A stretch of DNA of 64,000 bases from Venturia oleaginea (GCA_013176395.1 JABMLP010000013.1:1-64000); one strand, 5' to 3'; counted from the first letter of the stretch, positions 9,802 through 20,998 are shown. Program-made: numbers and translations. Notes: a model not told the origin generated them from the letters alone.

Positions 9802-10724
9802 CTATTTATGGTTAGAAGCTGGATGCTTCTTCCCACAGCCCTGTACCGAGCAGATAGGAAGTCTACGACACTCTGGGTAGTAGCACTTGCCCTCGTTGTA
9901 GTTGTTGCAGGTCTCTTTGCTGATAAGCTTCGAGGAGCCTCCATTTTCTCCTTCTGCCCTCGCAAAGCCGATTACCATTTGTGGTGTGAGCTGGCTGGCA
10001 ACCCATTCGGCTGGGATACTCCAGTTTTCCACCGTAGTGGCTCCCTTTGGTATGGTCTCTATGTGCCAACGAAGTGCGAGAAGGAGGACTCCGTTTTGCC
10101 ATATGTAAATGCGACTGAGGGCTATTACTCGTTGGTGAAAAGCCATCATTGCCCCGTAGAGTAGAGGGTGAGTCCTCCGATGAAAGCTGGCCATAACCAG
10201 TACCCAATTAATAAAGGTTTCTGACCAGATTTCAGCAGTCTCCAAACATGGATATGGGCGCAAGGTTGCGCTTCTGTGACATGCCACCCTGCTCGTTCAT
10301 TACTAGCGTATTCTATCATGGCGTAGCTGAGGCGGAGGTATGGGAGGTTCTGCGGATGGAAGGTCTTCTTCCACATTTGTACGATATATCGTCGAAGTAG
10401 ATTCGAATAGGCCATGACTGCTGTTTCAATCTCGGGGCAGGTGAAGAACTCACCCAAAGGGACACCATCCTCCTCTTGAACGGTTGTCCCTACAGAACCT
10501 ACGACAGCCGATGCTGTTGCCGGGACCTCTGAGGCTACTGGGGCGTCGCGAAGTCGTTCAGCGCGTTCGCGATTCGCTCGAGCCTCGAGGATGGCTTCCT
10601 GCTGGGCCTCAAGCATGGCGTTGAACAAGAGGTCACGCTGCCTTTGTGAAAAGAGATGGGAGCTATCTGGAAGTGTTATATTCCCGGCCGGGGCCTTGCT
10701 CGGCGATTGCGAGCTTTGAGACAT
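9802..10724 (-). pseudogene. gag-like protein with Cys-rich knuckle, frameshifted
   Basis: Upstream of, and codirectional with, the DIRS-like RT. The frame from 10724 (MSQSSQSPSKAPAGN) has a Ser-rich start and a Glu/Arg/Ala-rich helical part, then a conserved-looking block (MAYSNLLRRYIVQMWKK). A frameshift near 10225 leads into a second frame to 9802 that ends with CNNYNEGKCYYPECRRLPIC followed by CGKKHP, a CCCH-type nucleic-acid-binding motif typical of the ORF preceding fungal DIRS-like RT genes. One frameshift makes it non-functional as read. Confidence 0.65.
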
Positions 10725-11274
10725 CGTAGTGGAGGGTTCGCCGGTGGATGGGTTATCGGAGAGCTCGTTTTCAGTCTCTACAATTGTAGTTTCGTCGTCA
10801 GATTCGTTACTGAATAGTCTGCGACTAGAGGGGTCTTGGGAGGCGCTGCGTAGAGAGGCCCTGCTGATAGCGGCCTCGAAGTTGACCCTCTTAACGTCGG
10901 AGCCTCTATAAGAGGCTTTTGGCGGAATGGTAGCGACGTTGGTAGCCTAGGGCTACTTGGTGTTGTAAAGGGGGCGAAATAAGTGGAGTGACCTAGGCCA
11001 AATGAGGGCAATTGTAGAGAACAATTGACGGCGATGCACGATTGCAACACCACGACGAAATGACGAGAGACGCAAGGACGACGGTACGAGTTTGATGAAG
11101 GAAAGAGAATGTTAGAACAGAGAGAGAAACAGCCTGTAAGTAGGATGTTGCGGATACGATGCAATAAGGACTTCGTCCCGTCGGCGTCGAGTGCGATTCC
11201 ATTTATGAAAAAACCACTCGTGCACCAGTCTCAAACTGTGTGCTCGAAGGATTCCCCTCCATTATCATTCCTAG
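10725..11274. other. Probable leader of the DIRS-like relic
   Basis: No convincing coding frame or repeat. Its position upstream of the gag-like ORF (minus strand) makes a 5' leader possible. I see no terminal repeat that would mark the element edge. Confidence 0.35.
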
Positions 11275-11350
11275 CAATAACTTCTTGTTATCCAACCATT
11301 CTTTGCGAGTCCTGCCTTCCTGCTCTTCAGCCTTGAGGTGATTTGTAACA
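11275..11350 (-). mobile_element. LTR-A fragment (first ~75 bp)
   Basis: The plus strand ends AGGTGATTTGTAACA at 11350, the reverse complement of the LTR-A 5' end, preceded by TTCTTGTTATCCAACCATTC. It abuts the LINE fragment that starts immediately after it. Confidence 0.75.
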
Positions 11351-12291
11351 CTTTGCCCAACAGTCTGCCTTTTCTAGCGCATTTTCGAGTTTCTTACCCG
11401 TTTCCTCTGTTGTGTTCCCCCATGTAAGTATGGCTGCGTCGTCGATGTAGCCTACAGCTGCCGTGTTATCACCTGAGTCGCATTGCTCGATAAGATCGGA
11501 GTTACAGAATATGTATAAGTAGGGGATAGGGGCGATCCCTGTGGTACCCCAGTCTTGACCGCATACTCGTCAGATTTATAGCCATCAATGACGATTCGTG
11601 TGTGTCTATCGCTTAGGAAGCTAGCGATCCATCGTACGATCTTTTCATCCACTTTCCTCTTCCGTAGATTGTGCAGGAGTCCCTTGTGGGATACGTTGTC
11701 AAAGGCGCCGGAGACGTCGAGGAGCAGCAGGCTGGCTACTTGTCCTTTTCCGTTGTTCCACGCGTTGTAAATTCTCTCGATTACCGCATGTAGCGCGTGT
11801 TCCGTTGATCTCAATTTTCTGCCTCCCATGTGCATCTGTGGGATGACTTGGTGTGTTTCTACCAGGTAGCTAAGTTTTCTGGCTATAACTGCATCCATAG
11901 CCTTGCCATGGTGTTCAGAAGCGCAATTGGTCGATATGCCTTTGAAATCGAGTAGTCTTCTTTCCCTGGTTTGCGTAACACCACCGTGGTTGAGCTTCGG
12001 AAATGAGTCGGGCAGTAGCCTAGTTGTAGGCTCTGGTTCATAATTGTCGTCAGGTGCCCTACCAACATATGAGATGCCACCTGCAGGGCTCGGTTTGGGA
12101 TACCATCCGGTCCTGCGGCCTTCAAGGGTGATGCTGCTTGTATTGCATCCAACACCTCCTTCTCAGTAATGTCTGGCATTGATATTTGACCATCGTATCT
12201 GGCGTTCTGTAGGTCATTGAGGTCTGCTTTCGGAGGTACTGGGAAGAAGGCGTCCCGGAAGAGACTCGTTTTTGCTGTGGAGTTTTCAAAT
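11351..12291 (-). pseudogene. LINE reverse-transcriptase fragment (LINE1 family)
   Basis: A diverged copy of LINE1 positions ~34947-35880. The readable pieces on the minus strand are APGPDG-region sequence (KAAGPDGIPNRALQ), AYRPIALLNT, LLLLDVSGAFDNVSHKGLL and TGVPQGSPLSP, then YIDDAAIL-equivalent sequence near 11440. Frameshifts occur near 11890 and 11500. The copy is truncated at both ends: LTR-A sequence abuts its 3' side, and unrelated sequence follows 12291. Confidence 0.85.
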
Positions 12292-12500
12292 AGAGTTGAA
12301 GGGAAGAAAGTTAGAAGCACTCGACATATAATCACATGATCGAAATAAGAATACCTCTTTACCCGTCTTGGCTTGGAGCGGAGCTTCCCGTCTTCCTCAA
12401 CGACGAACGACCTCATGAGCAACAATTATTAATGGAAACAACAGCAACACGTAGCAGCTTGCAGTACCTTGCGTCTGGCCTCTCAATGTAATAGGTTGAG

Positions 12501-12868
12501 AGGCGGTTGAGCATCTGTCCGTACCGACCCGCAGGACCCCTGCACCACAATGACTCTTCCAATCCCGCCGGAATACACGAAAGTTGCTGATGATCCTGCC
12601 GGAGTACATTCCGCCGGTAGGTAGAAGGCGGTTGAGTATCTGTCCGTACCCACCCGCAGGACCCCTGCACCACAATGACTCTTCCAATCCCGCCGGAATA
12701 CACGAAAGTTGCTGATGATCCTGCCGGAGTACATTCCGCCGGTAGGTAGAAGGCGGTTGAGTATCTGTCCGTACCCACCCGCAGGACCCCTGCACCACAA
12801 TGACTCTTCCAATCCCGCCGGAATACACGAAAGTTGCTGATGATCCTGCCGGAGAACATTCCGCCTAA
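12501..12868. repeat. Tandem repeat, 125-bp unit, three copies
   Basis: Unit starts AGGCGGTTGAGYATCTGTCC at 12501, 12626 and 12751 (period 125). Copies are nearly identical; the last lacks the final few bases (ATTCCGCCTAATAC instead of ATTCCGCCGGTAGG). Overlapping open frames on the minus strand are by-products of the repeat and are not called as genes. Confidence 0.95.
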
Positions 12869-13140
12869 TACATATGGAACCTGCTGAACATCGTCGTGAG
12901 AGCGATTGGTAATCCCTTTTCTTACTTTTAACCCCTGCCTGTATGACGAAAGACGTCGGCAAGGAAAGGGATTGGTCATGCAATATCATGCTATCAAAAC
13001 GGTGTTTGTACCTAGTTGGCGAACCACTTCTTGGGTGGCCATATCGTGATAGGGGTGGTCAATACCAGAAATACTATGGTCCTCAGGCCAAACAACCGTC
13101 AATTCTCGTGCCTAACACACCTCCGCAGGATTTAATGGTA

Positions 13141-13447
13141 TAAGAGAATGACACAGGCTAATAGTCACGGATCGTTGCTTCGGAATTAGACTACGAAAGA
13201 ACTCACAATCGGCAGTTATTCGTCTCAGCCCTTGGACCGGGATAAGAGAATGACACAGGCTAATGGTCACGGATCGTTGCTCCGGCATTAGACTACGAAA
13301 CAACTCACAACCGGCAGTTATTCGTCTCAGCCCTTGGACCGGGATAAGAGAATGACACAGGCTAATGGTCACGGATCGTTGCTCCGGCATTAGACTACGA
13401 AACAACTCACAACCGGCAGTTATTCGTCTCAGCCTTTGGACCGGGAT
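13141..13447. repeat. Tandem repeat, 102-bp unit, three copies
   Basis: Unit starts TAAGAGAATGACACAGGCTA at 13141, 13243 and 13345 (period 102). The second and third copies are almost identical, the first slightly diverged. The array lies about 175-480 bp upstream of the P450 start codon, in its promoter region. Confidence 0.95.
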
Positions 13448-13491
13448 TCAAGCCCCTTGACTGACTTCGGTCATGGATACGTTGGTCCACC

Positions 13492-13497
13492 TATAAA
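13492..13497 (+). promoter_or_regulatory. TATA-box candidate of the P450 gene
   Basis: TATAAA in CCTATAAATATGC, 130 bp upstream of the chosen P450 start codon (13622), followed by a pyrimidine-rich stretch (CACCTCTTCTCTCC). Position and context fit a core promoter. Confidence 0.5.
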
Positions 13498-13621
13498 TAT
13501 GCACCTCTTCTCTCCTCACACTTGAAGATCATCCCAATGTAAAGCTTTTCTGTTTTCAGCCATTTTTGTTTTGCACCTTCATACTCTTCCCACAGATTTC
13601 TGCGTCAAAAGACTATCAACC

Positions 13622-16600
13622 ATGGTCGAAATGCACCATTATGCGATCTCTCTCGCCGCTGGAATAGCATCACACGTCTTTTACTTTAACAGAGGTGAAC
13701 ATCATCTGTATGGTCCTCGTTACATACAAGCCTTCTTCGCTCTCAGCATCCTGAGCGTTGTTTACCTCCATAAAGGCCAAGGCCAAGCAATCATAGATGC
13801 TACAGCCAACTACGTTGCGCTGAGCGGCACATTTCTTACAGGACTTTACTCTAGTTTGTTCATCTATCGCGCCTTTCTATCACCGCTTCGCAAATTTCCT
13901 GGGCCGTTTGGTGCTCGAATCACAAATTTTTGGCTCTCGAAACACATCGGCAATTCCTCGCATGCCCTGTACAAGATACAGGATCTTCACAAGAAATACG
14001 GTCCGATTGTGAGGATCGGATCGAATGATCTTTCCATTGCCGATGCACAATTTGTTCAACCTATCTACGGCCCGGGATCAACATGTAGCAAATCTGTGTG
14101 GTACGATCGAGAATTTCCGCGCACTTCGCTACACACAGAGAGATCGAGAGCAGCCCACGACAAAAGACGTCGAGTCTGGAGCCCTGCCTTTAGTGACAAG
14201 GCTCTGCGAGGCTACGAGAAGAGAATTGAGCCCTACGCGGATATGCTGCTCGAGCGTATACGGAGCTTTGGAGAGAAGCCTGTAGAGGTTGGGAGTAAGT
14301 CTCTAGTAGTTTCCTAGAAGTTATATATACTAATTACGCTCAGAATGGTTCAACTTTTTTGGATATGACGTGATGGGAAATCTAGCGTTCGGCAAAGACT
14401 TTGGCATGCTGTCGAGAGGAGAGGGACACTTTGCCATCGACCTACTCAATGAAGGCATGAGTATTTCGGCGAGGCTTTACCCTACCTGGGTCTTCCGGAC
14501 TTTGGCTGCCATCCCGGGTGCCGAAACCAATTATTGGAAATTCCTCAACTACTGCTCGCAGCAACTTGACGACAGGATGAAGGTATGTACCACTCCCGAT
14601 GGACAGATCAAGTCCGTCCAATTCCCAAGCATAACTCATGGGATAAAACTATCCTAAGATCGATATTGGTGATTTTCTAGAAACTTTGACAATCGGATCG
14701 CTAGAAACTTATTCATGTTAGTCTTGGATGATAAGACCACAATTTCAAATGAAACCTCGATTTCTAGAATATTATGGAGACGAGATTAATGAATGGTACC
14801 ACTGTGGTACTGAATGTATCGCAGACCTGACAGGAACTAATTGTTGTTCACAGACGAAACCTGATATTCCAGATCTTTCGACGCCACTTCTCGCCCCTTA
14901 CGAAGGCAAAAAACCCACAGGCCAGCCTTTGGCCGAGCTTCGGTCCGACACACGACTGCTGATCGTGGCTGGATCAGATACTTCAAGTGCCGCTACCGTT
15001 TACATGTTTTACCGAAAAAACAGCACACACAGCGAGAACTCAATTTTTGGAATTTACAGAAGTATCATCTAAGGATCATCAAAACACCTCTGCCAGTGGC
15101 CGCTCCGGCCTCTAGAGGCCATCGCGCGTCCCTCAGCGTCGATGAGATATCTCTAGAGTCGCCGTCGCGGCCACCGCAGAGCAAGCAGACGAATACATGA
15201 GCAAGCTACACGAACGATGCGTCCACCAAAGACAACAGCAACCATCTAGTCACTATCTCCCGGCTAGTCCATCACCCCAGATGACACTGCAACGCTCCGA
15301 GTCGACGAGTCACTGCTAGAACGGCAATACCTTCAACACAACTCAAACACCAGACGCCCGGTGTGCAACAATCGGCACCACACACCACTGCAACGACTAG
15401 ACAATCTCTCCCAACGTCTTGGCAAACCGTCCTGCTACAAGCTGTTGCCCAGAGCCTTGAGCCTCTCCCCAAACTGTTGCGTCCCAGTTATGGCATTGGC
15501 AAGAGTAGGTGCGCGACACAGTAAGTAGTAAGGACGCATAGAAGGAGCCTATTGGCGGCAAATCCCCTCCCTGTAAGCTAGCAGACGTAGCCTTGAGCCT
15601 CTCCCCAGACTGTTGCGTCCCAGTTATGGCAGTGGCAAGAGTAGGTGCGCGATATAGCAAGCAGGGAGAGCGACTGGCAGCAGATAGGCTCCGACTATAA
15701 GACGACAGGTCTACAACACAATCGGTGCGACACGATACGGCAGCTGCTAGAGAACCTCATCTACTATCGTCTCCGCAAACCGTCCTGCTGCAAGCTGTTG
15801 TCCAGAGCCTTGAGCCTCTCCCCAAACTGTTGCGTCCCAGTTATGGCATTGGCAAGAGTAGGTGCGCAACACAGTAAGCAGTAAGGACGTATAGAAGGAG
15901 CTTATTGGCGGCAAATCCCCTCCCTACAAGCCAGCAGACGTAGCCTTGAGCCTCTCCCCAGACTGTTGCGTCCCAGTTATGGCATTGGCAAGAGTAGGAG
16001 CGCGATATAGCAAGTAGGGAGAGCGACTAGCAGCAGATAGGCTCCGACTATAAGACGGCAGGTCTATAGCACGATCGGCGCCATACAATACGGCAGCTAC
16101 CAGACAGCCTCGTCCACGGGCATACCCGGAGTATCACACCGAAGCAGCGAAATCACGACTACGATGGTTACTATTGTCTCCAGCATCACACAACCAAATA
16201 CACCGCCGCATAGGAATCTGGTGCAAGGCAACTTTCACAAGCAGAAACATACTTAGGGAACCCATTGGCCTTGAGGGATAAGGCGAAACAGATAGACAAA
16301 GCTGAGCATTAGAGGGAGACTGTAGGTAGAAGGATAGCGAAACACGAGGCATTGCCTCTTGAGTCTACATAGCACAGATATACTAGCAGAATAACCAGTA
16401 TCTACAAGAGCCAGCGGGCATTTGGAGATACTGGTTAAGGGAAAAGAGGGAGGACGGAGGGGACAGCTGGTCTTGTTTCAGTGAACGGGGCGAAGTGGGG
16501 CGCGGTGGATTATATAATCTATCACGTGTCGGCTGTCTGATGAAGTCCTCCTAACCGGACATAGCTGCCTGATTAAGCGGCTGCAACCGAGTAGGATAAA

Positions 16601-17292
16601 ATCAATCAATCAATCAATTACATGTTTTACCATCTCGCCCAAGAACCATCAATCCAATCGAAGGCGCGGGAAGAACTGCTGACGCTATTGAATGAAGATG
16701 GATCGTTCAATCACCGAGCAGCAATGCACAACGAGTATATCAATGGCTTAATAACTGAGACACTCCGATTACACCCAGCCGTGCCGTCCGGTCTTGAGCG
16801 ATGTACGCCCCCAGAAGGGCTCCAAGTCGGGGAAACATTCATTCCAGGAAACACGCATCTATTCGTTCCACAGTACACCGTCGGAAGATGTAAGCTTCGA
16901 TCAATTCCGTGCTAAATCATGACGCTAATATTCTCCAGCCGAAACAGCTTACGTTGACCCCGAGAAGTTCATCCCTGAACGCTGGTCAACAAGACCTGAT
17001 CTTGTCAAGAATAAAGATGCCTACATGGCTTTCGGCGCCGGTAATGTCATTCTCCCAATTTTCTGTGGACCACTTGAACTAAATAAATCCAGGTCCTTGG
17101 GCGTGTATCGGAAGACCACTTGCAATGATGGAACTCCGATGTGTTTTGGCAAAATTGCTTATCGCGTTCGATGTTTCACTTGCACCTGGTGAAGATGGCG
17201 CGGGATTTATCGAGAGATGTAGGGATCATTTCACCATAGAGACTGGGCCATTGCACCTGGTGTTCAAGGCAAGGTCTTCATTACGGTTCTAG
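13622..17292 (+). pseudogene. Cytochrome P450 interrupted by element X2
   Basis: A microsomal class II P450 (heme-thiolate monooxygenase). ATG 13622 sits in a strong context (CAACCATGG) and starts a hydrophobic anchor. Exons: 13622-14294, 14344-14582, 14854-15013 plus 16632-16889, 16939-17040, 17093-17292; introns have GT..AG ends and phases that join. Motifs: proline-rich hinge FPGPFGA, I-helix AGSDTS (14968-14985), ExxR as ETLR (16757-16768), PEKFIPERW, and heme loop FGAG-PWACIG with Cys at 17104-17106. The third exon is split just after the I-helix by the 1.6 kb X2 insertion with a 14-bp duplication; without it the frame is continuous. The intron 14583-14853 is unusually long (271 bp). Style suggests a secondary-metabolism type P450 (tryprostatin B 6-hydroxylase-like); substrate unknown. 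Confidence 0.9.
15014..16617 (+). mobile_element. Element X2 inserted in the P450 gene, TSD TTACATGTTTTACC
   Basis: A 1604-bp copy of element X, same orientation as the P450. The 14-bp duplication TTACATGTTTTACC flanks it at 15000-15013 and 16618-16631. It starts GAAAAAACAGCACACACAGC and ends in the (ATCA)n tail. Sequence is nearly identical to X1, including the 353-bp duplication, so the two copies are recent relatives. It introduces stop codons in the P450 frame. Confidence 0.93.
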
Positions 17293-17649
17293 AACGACCA
17301 AATCATACGTTCGTACAGACATCTGTCAATCCGCTCGCTGATTTTTTGATTGGGCAAGTGTTAGTTAGCAAAGTCGTTGACGACATATCTATCGTTTCAC
17401 TACTCTTATCTTTCAAGTTGCGAAGTTGCTCGAGTCTCATGGCGGCTGTAGGCGGTACATCGAGACTAGGAGCGAGAATATCGGTTAGCAACAAAACTGC
17501 ACGTCTTTTTGTTCAAAGCCTGAGGTTTCATAGTTCTAATAACACTTAGTTAAAGTACTCCTCAAGACCTCTATAAATGAATGCAGAGTCAAATAGATAA
17601 TGATAGATGGAATGAAGTAGTAAGTTAATATGCATACTCTTTTAAGCTG
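17293..17649. other. P450 downstream region, nothing recognised
   Basis: AT-rich spacer after the P450 stop; short frames on both strands show no domain. It probably includes the P450 3' UTR. Confidence 0.5.
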
Positions 17650-17786
17650 AGGTATAATGCCTGACTATATACACATAGATAGAGAAGATTCCAGAAGTGA
17701 ATGTATGAGATCATTGTTGATCCTAGGTATTGAGTATATGAACTCCACATGATACCAAGACGTTCCCAACCCAAGATGTTTCAACA
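17650..17786 (-). mobile_element. LTR-C fragment (5' part)
   Basis: The plus strand ends CAAGATGTTTCAACA, the reverse complement of the LTR-C start. It matches the first ~140 bp of the complete LTR-C at 43129-43363 with moderate divergence. Confidence 0.75.
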
Positions 17787-17807
17787 GGACAAATGTAGAA
17801 GCCTTCA

Positions 17808-18009
17808 TACAAGACCGAAGAGCAGGGACAGCGGGACCTGCAGAGGATGGTTGGATAACAAGAAGATGTTGTTAGGACTGATGTGGAGGGGAATCCTTTG
17901 GGCGCACAAGAGGGGACTGGTGCAACCAGGTCAGTCCTAAGAGAGAATAGTACGTGCAGGAGTCACGTGATACTCTTACAGTTCCCACAGCACTTGGCAT
18001 TGCCCACAG
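17808..18009 (+). mobile_element. LTR-A fragment (5' part, copy 3)
   Basis: Runs from CAAGACCGAAGAGCAGGGAC to TTGGCATTGCCCACAG and matches LTR-A copy 1 positions ~5297-5498. It stops exactly where X is inserted in copy 1, and X sequence follows. It is complementary in extent to LTR-A copy 0 (4640-5118): together they make one LTR. Confidence 0.85.
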
Positions 18010-18653
18010 TATAGCAAGCAGGGAGAGCGACTAGCAGCAGGTAGGCTCCGACTATAAGACGGCAGGTCTATAGCACGATCGGCGCCATACAATACGGCAG
18101 CTACCAGACAGCCTCGTCTACGGGCATACCCGGAGTATCACACCCAAGCAGCGAAATCACGACTACGATGGTTACTATTGTCTCCAGCATCACACAACCT
18201 GTTGGATCGGCTTTGTACACGTGTATGAAATAGTAATGAAATGATAATGTAACGATAATGAAATGATAATGAAATAAACATATATGGATAAGTCTCTTGT
18301 ATTCTTGATTGTTCTTGTTCTTCTTCGAACATTGAAGTATCCTTGAGATGCAGAAATTGCACCGCCCCTGTCGGTGCCAAGGATACGACACAACCAAATA
18401 CACTGCCGCATAGGAATCTGGTGCAAGGCAACTTTCACAAGCAGAAACATGCTTAGGGAACCCATTGGCCTTGAGGGATAAGGCGAAACAGATATACAAA
18501 GCTGAGCACTAGAGGGAGACTGTAGGTAGAAGGATAGCGAAACACGAGGCATTGCCTCTTGAGTCTACATAGCACAGATATACTAGCAGAGTAACCAGTA
18601 TCTACAAGAGCCAGCGGGAATTTGGAGATACTGGTTAAGGCAAAAGAGGGAGG
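18010..18653 (+). mobile_element. Element X, 5'-truncated internal part (X6)
   Basis: Starts at TATAGCAAGCAGGGAGAGCG (internal X sequence) and ends AAAAGAGGGAGG, where LTR-A copy 2 begins. It lacks the X 3' end, which is what X4 (5119-5284) contains. A 191-bp solo LTR is nested in it. Confidence 0.82.
18200..18390 (+). mobile_element. Solo LTR, family LTR-D, TSD CAACC
   Basis: A 191-bp insertion in X6, beginning TGTTGGATCGGCTTTG and ending CCAAGGATACGACA, flanked by CAACC on both sides (18195-18199 and 18391-18395). Removing it with one CAACC restores the sequence seen in X1 and X2. Short length and 5-bp duplication fit a Ty1/copia-type LTR. No other copy seen in this window. Confidence 0.9.
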
Positions 18654-18947
18654 TGTTACGGGGAACTCGTTTCTCAACACAGTTGATTATGTCAAGACCT
18701 TCTTGACGCCTGTGTTCTCTTGTTCTGGTCCGCGGGTTTGGGGTAAGGGCAATATCAGTCTGGAAGTACTTACCTTAAGTACCTTTCCTTGCTCAGGTTC
18801 TTTGGAGGCTCACTGGATCCTAGCCGTCCGATGTATCTCCCAATTCAATTATCGTCTAAACGATTTGATCCTCAGATCAATCCTGAACGCTTGTCGGTTA
18901 GTATGAAGGTTGGGGGTGGGCTTGCTTCGTGTGCATATGACTTGTGC

Positions 18948-18981
<34 letters not shown>

Positions 18982-20975
18982 TTATCCTACTCGGTTGCAG
19001 CCGCTTAATCACGCAGCTATGTCCGGTTAGGAGGACTTCATCAGACAGCCGACACGTGATAGATTATATAATCCACCGCGCCCCACTTCGCCCCGTTCAC
19101 TGAAACAAGACCAGCTGTCCCCTCCGTCCTCCCTCTTTTCCCTTAACCAGTATCTCCAAATGCCCGCTGGCTCTTGTAGATACTGGTTATTCTGCTAGTA
19201 TATCTGTGCTATGTAGACTCAAGAGGCAATGCCTCGTGTTTCGCTATCCTTCTACCTACAGTCTCCCTCTAATGCTCAGCTTGTCTATCTGTTTCGCCTT
19301 ATCCCTCAAGGCCAATGGGTTCCCTAAGTATGTTTCTGCTTGTGAAAGTTGCCTTGCACCAGATTCCTATGCGGCGGTGTATTTGGTTGTGTGATGCTGG
19401 AGACAATAGTAACCATCGTAGTCGTGATTTCGCTGCTTCGGTGTGATACTCCGGGTATGCCCGTGGACGAGGCTGTCTGGTAGCTGCCGTATTGTATGGC
19501 GCCGATCGTGCTATAGACCTGCCGTCTTATAGTCGGAGCCTACCTGCTGCTAGTCGCTCTCCCTACTTGCTATATCGCGCTCCTACTCTTGCCAATGCCA
19601 TAACTGGGACGCAACAGTCTGGGGAGAGGCTCAAGGCTACGTCTGCTGGCTTGTAGGGAGGGGATTTGCCGCCAATAAGCTCCTTCTATACGTCCTTACT
19701 GCTTACTGTGTTGCGCACCTACTCTTGCCAATGCCATAACTGGGACGCAACAGTTTGGGGAGAGGCTCAAGGCTCTGGACATCAGCTTGCAGCAGGACGG
19801 TTTGCGGAGACGATAGTAGATGAGGTTCTCTAGCAGCTGCCGTATCGTGTCGCACCGATTGTGTTGTAGACCTGTCGTCTTATAGTCGGAGCCTATCTGC
19901 TGCTAGTCGCTCTCCCTGCTTGCTATATCGCGCACCTACTCTTGCCAATGCCATAACTGGGACGCAACAGTCTGGGGAGAGGCTCAAGGCTACGTCTGCT
20001 AGCTTACAGGGAGGGGATTTGCCGCCAATAGGCTCCTTCTATGCGTCCTTACTACTTACTGTGTCGCGCACCTACTCTTGCCAATGCCATAACTGGGAGG
20101 CAACAGTTTGGGGAGAGGCTCAAGGCTCTGGGCAACAGCTTGTAGCAGGACGGTTTGCCAAGACGTTGGGAGAGGTTGTCTAGTCGTTGCAGTGGTGTGT
20201 GGTGCCGATTGTTGCGCACCGGGCGTCTGGTGTTTGAGTTGTGTTGAAGGTATTGCCGTTCTAGCAGTGACTCGTCGACTCGGAGCGTTGCAGTGTCATC
20301 TGGGGTGATGGACTAGCCGGGAGATAGTGACTAGATGGTTGCTGTTGTCTTTGGTGGACGCATCGTTCGTGTAGCTTGCTCATGTATTCGTCTGCTTGCT
20401 CTGCCGTGGCCGCGACGGCGACTCTAGAGATATCTCATCGACGCTGAGGGACGCGCGATGGCCTCTAGAGGCCGGAGCGGCCACTGGCAGAGGTGTTTTG
20501 ATGATCTTTAGATGATACTTCTGTAAATTCCAAAAATTGAGTTCTCGCTGTTTTTCGACTTTTTTCACTTGTGCTTGATTGTATCTAAGTAAAAGGTCGT
20601 TACTGTAGTAGGTTGAAGAAGCTCCTATGTGAGAAACATAACATGAGATAACCACGAAGAGAGAAAGGAAAGTCCGTCCAACGTCCTCCCTATATACCCT
20701 TCTGGTTCTGGGTGCCAAGGTGTATTCCCACACCTCTTGGCTCTTCCCACACTTCCCACACTGTGGGCAATGCCAAGTGCTGTGGGAACTGTGGGAGTAT
20801 CACGTGACTCCTGCACGTACTATTCTCTCTTAGGACTGACCTGGTTGCACCAGTCCCCTCTTGTGCGCCCAACGGATTCCACTCCACATCAGTCCTAACA
20901 ACAACTTCTTGTTATCCAACCATCCTCTGCAAGTCCCGTTGTCCCTGCTCTTCGGTCTTGAGGTGATCTGTAACA
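18654..20975 (-). mobile_element. LTR-A copy 2, containing element X3
   Basis: Reverse-complement copy of LTR-A, from TGTTACGGGGAACTCG (18654) to AGGTGATCTGTAACA (20975). It has no X at the site used in copy 1 (the empty site is visible near 20735-20770) but carries X3 at another site. Its 3' flank (minus strand) is CCTCC, matching the 5' flank of copy 1, as if the two were the LTRs of a single inserted element before an inversion. Confidence 0.85.
18955..20566 (-). mobile_element. Element X3, TSD ACTTGTGCTTGATTG
   Basis: Full-length X on the minus strand inside LTR-A copy 2. The duplication ACTTGTGCTTGATTG lies at 18940-18954 and 20567-20581; its TTGATTG end merges with the (TTGA)n tail. 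The 5' end reaches AAAAAAGTCGAAAAACAGCG, slightly longer than X1 and X2 and closer to the LINE1 5' end (CGAAAAACACCACAACAGCG). Confidence 0.92.
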
Positions 20976-20998
20976 GTAGACCTATAGTTATGTCACGG

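Noticed and set aside
12397..12989. Three long overlapping minus-strand frames with repeating peptides
   Set aside because: They are produced by the 125-bp tandem repeat, which is open in all three frames because 125 is not a multiple of three.
12501..13447. CRISPR array
   Set aside because: Units are contiguous 125- and 102-bp repeats without spacers, in a eukaryotic telomeric region.
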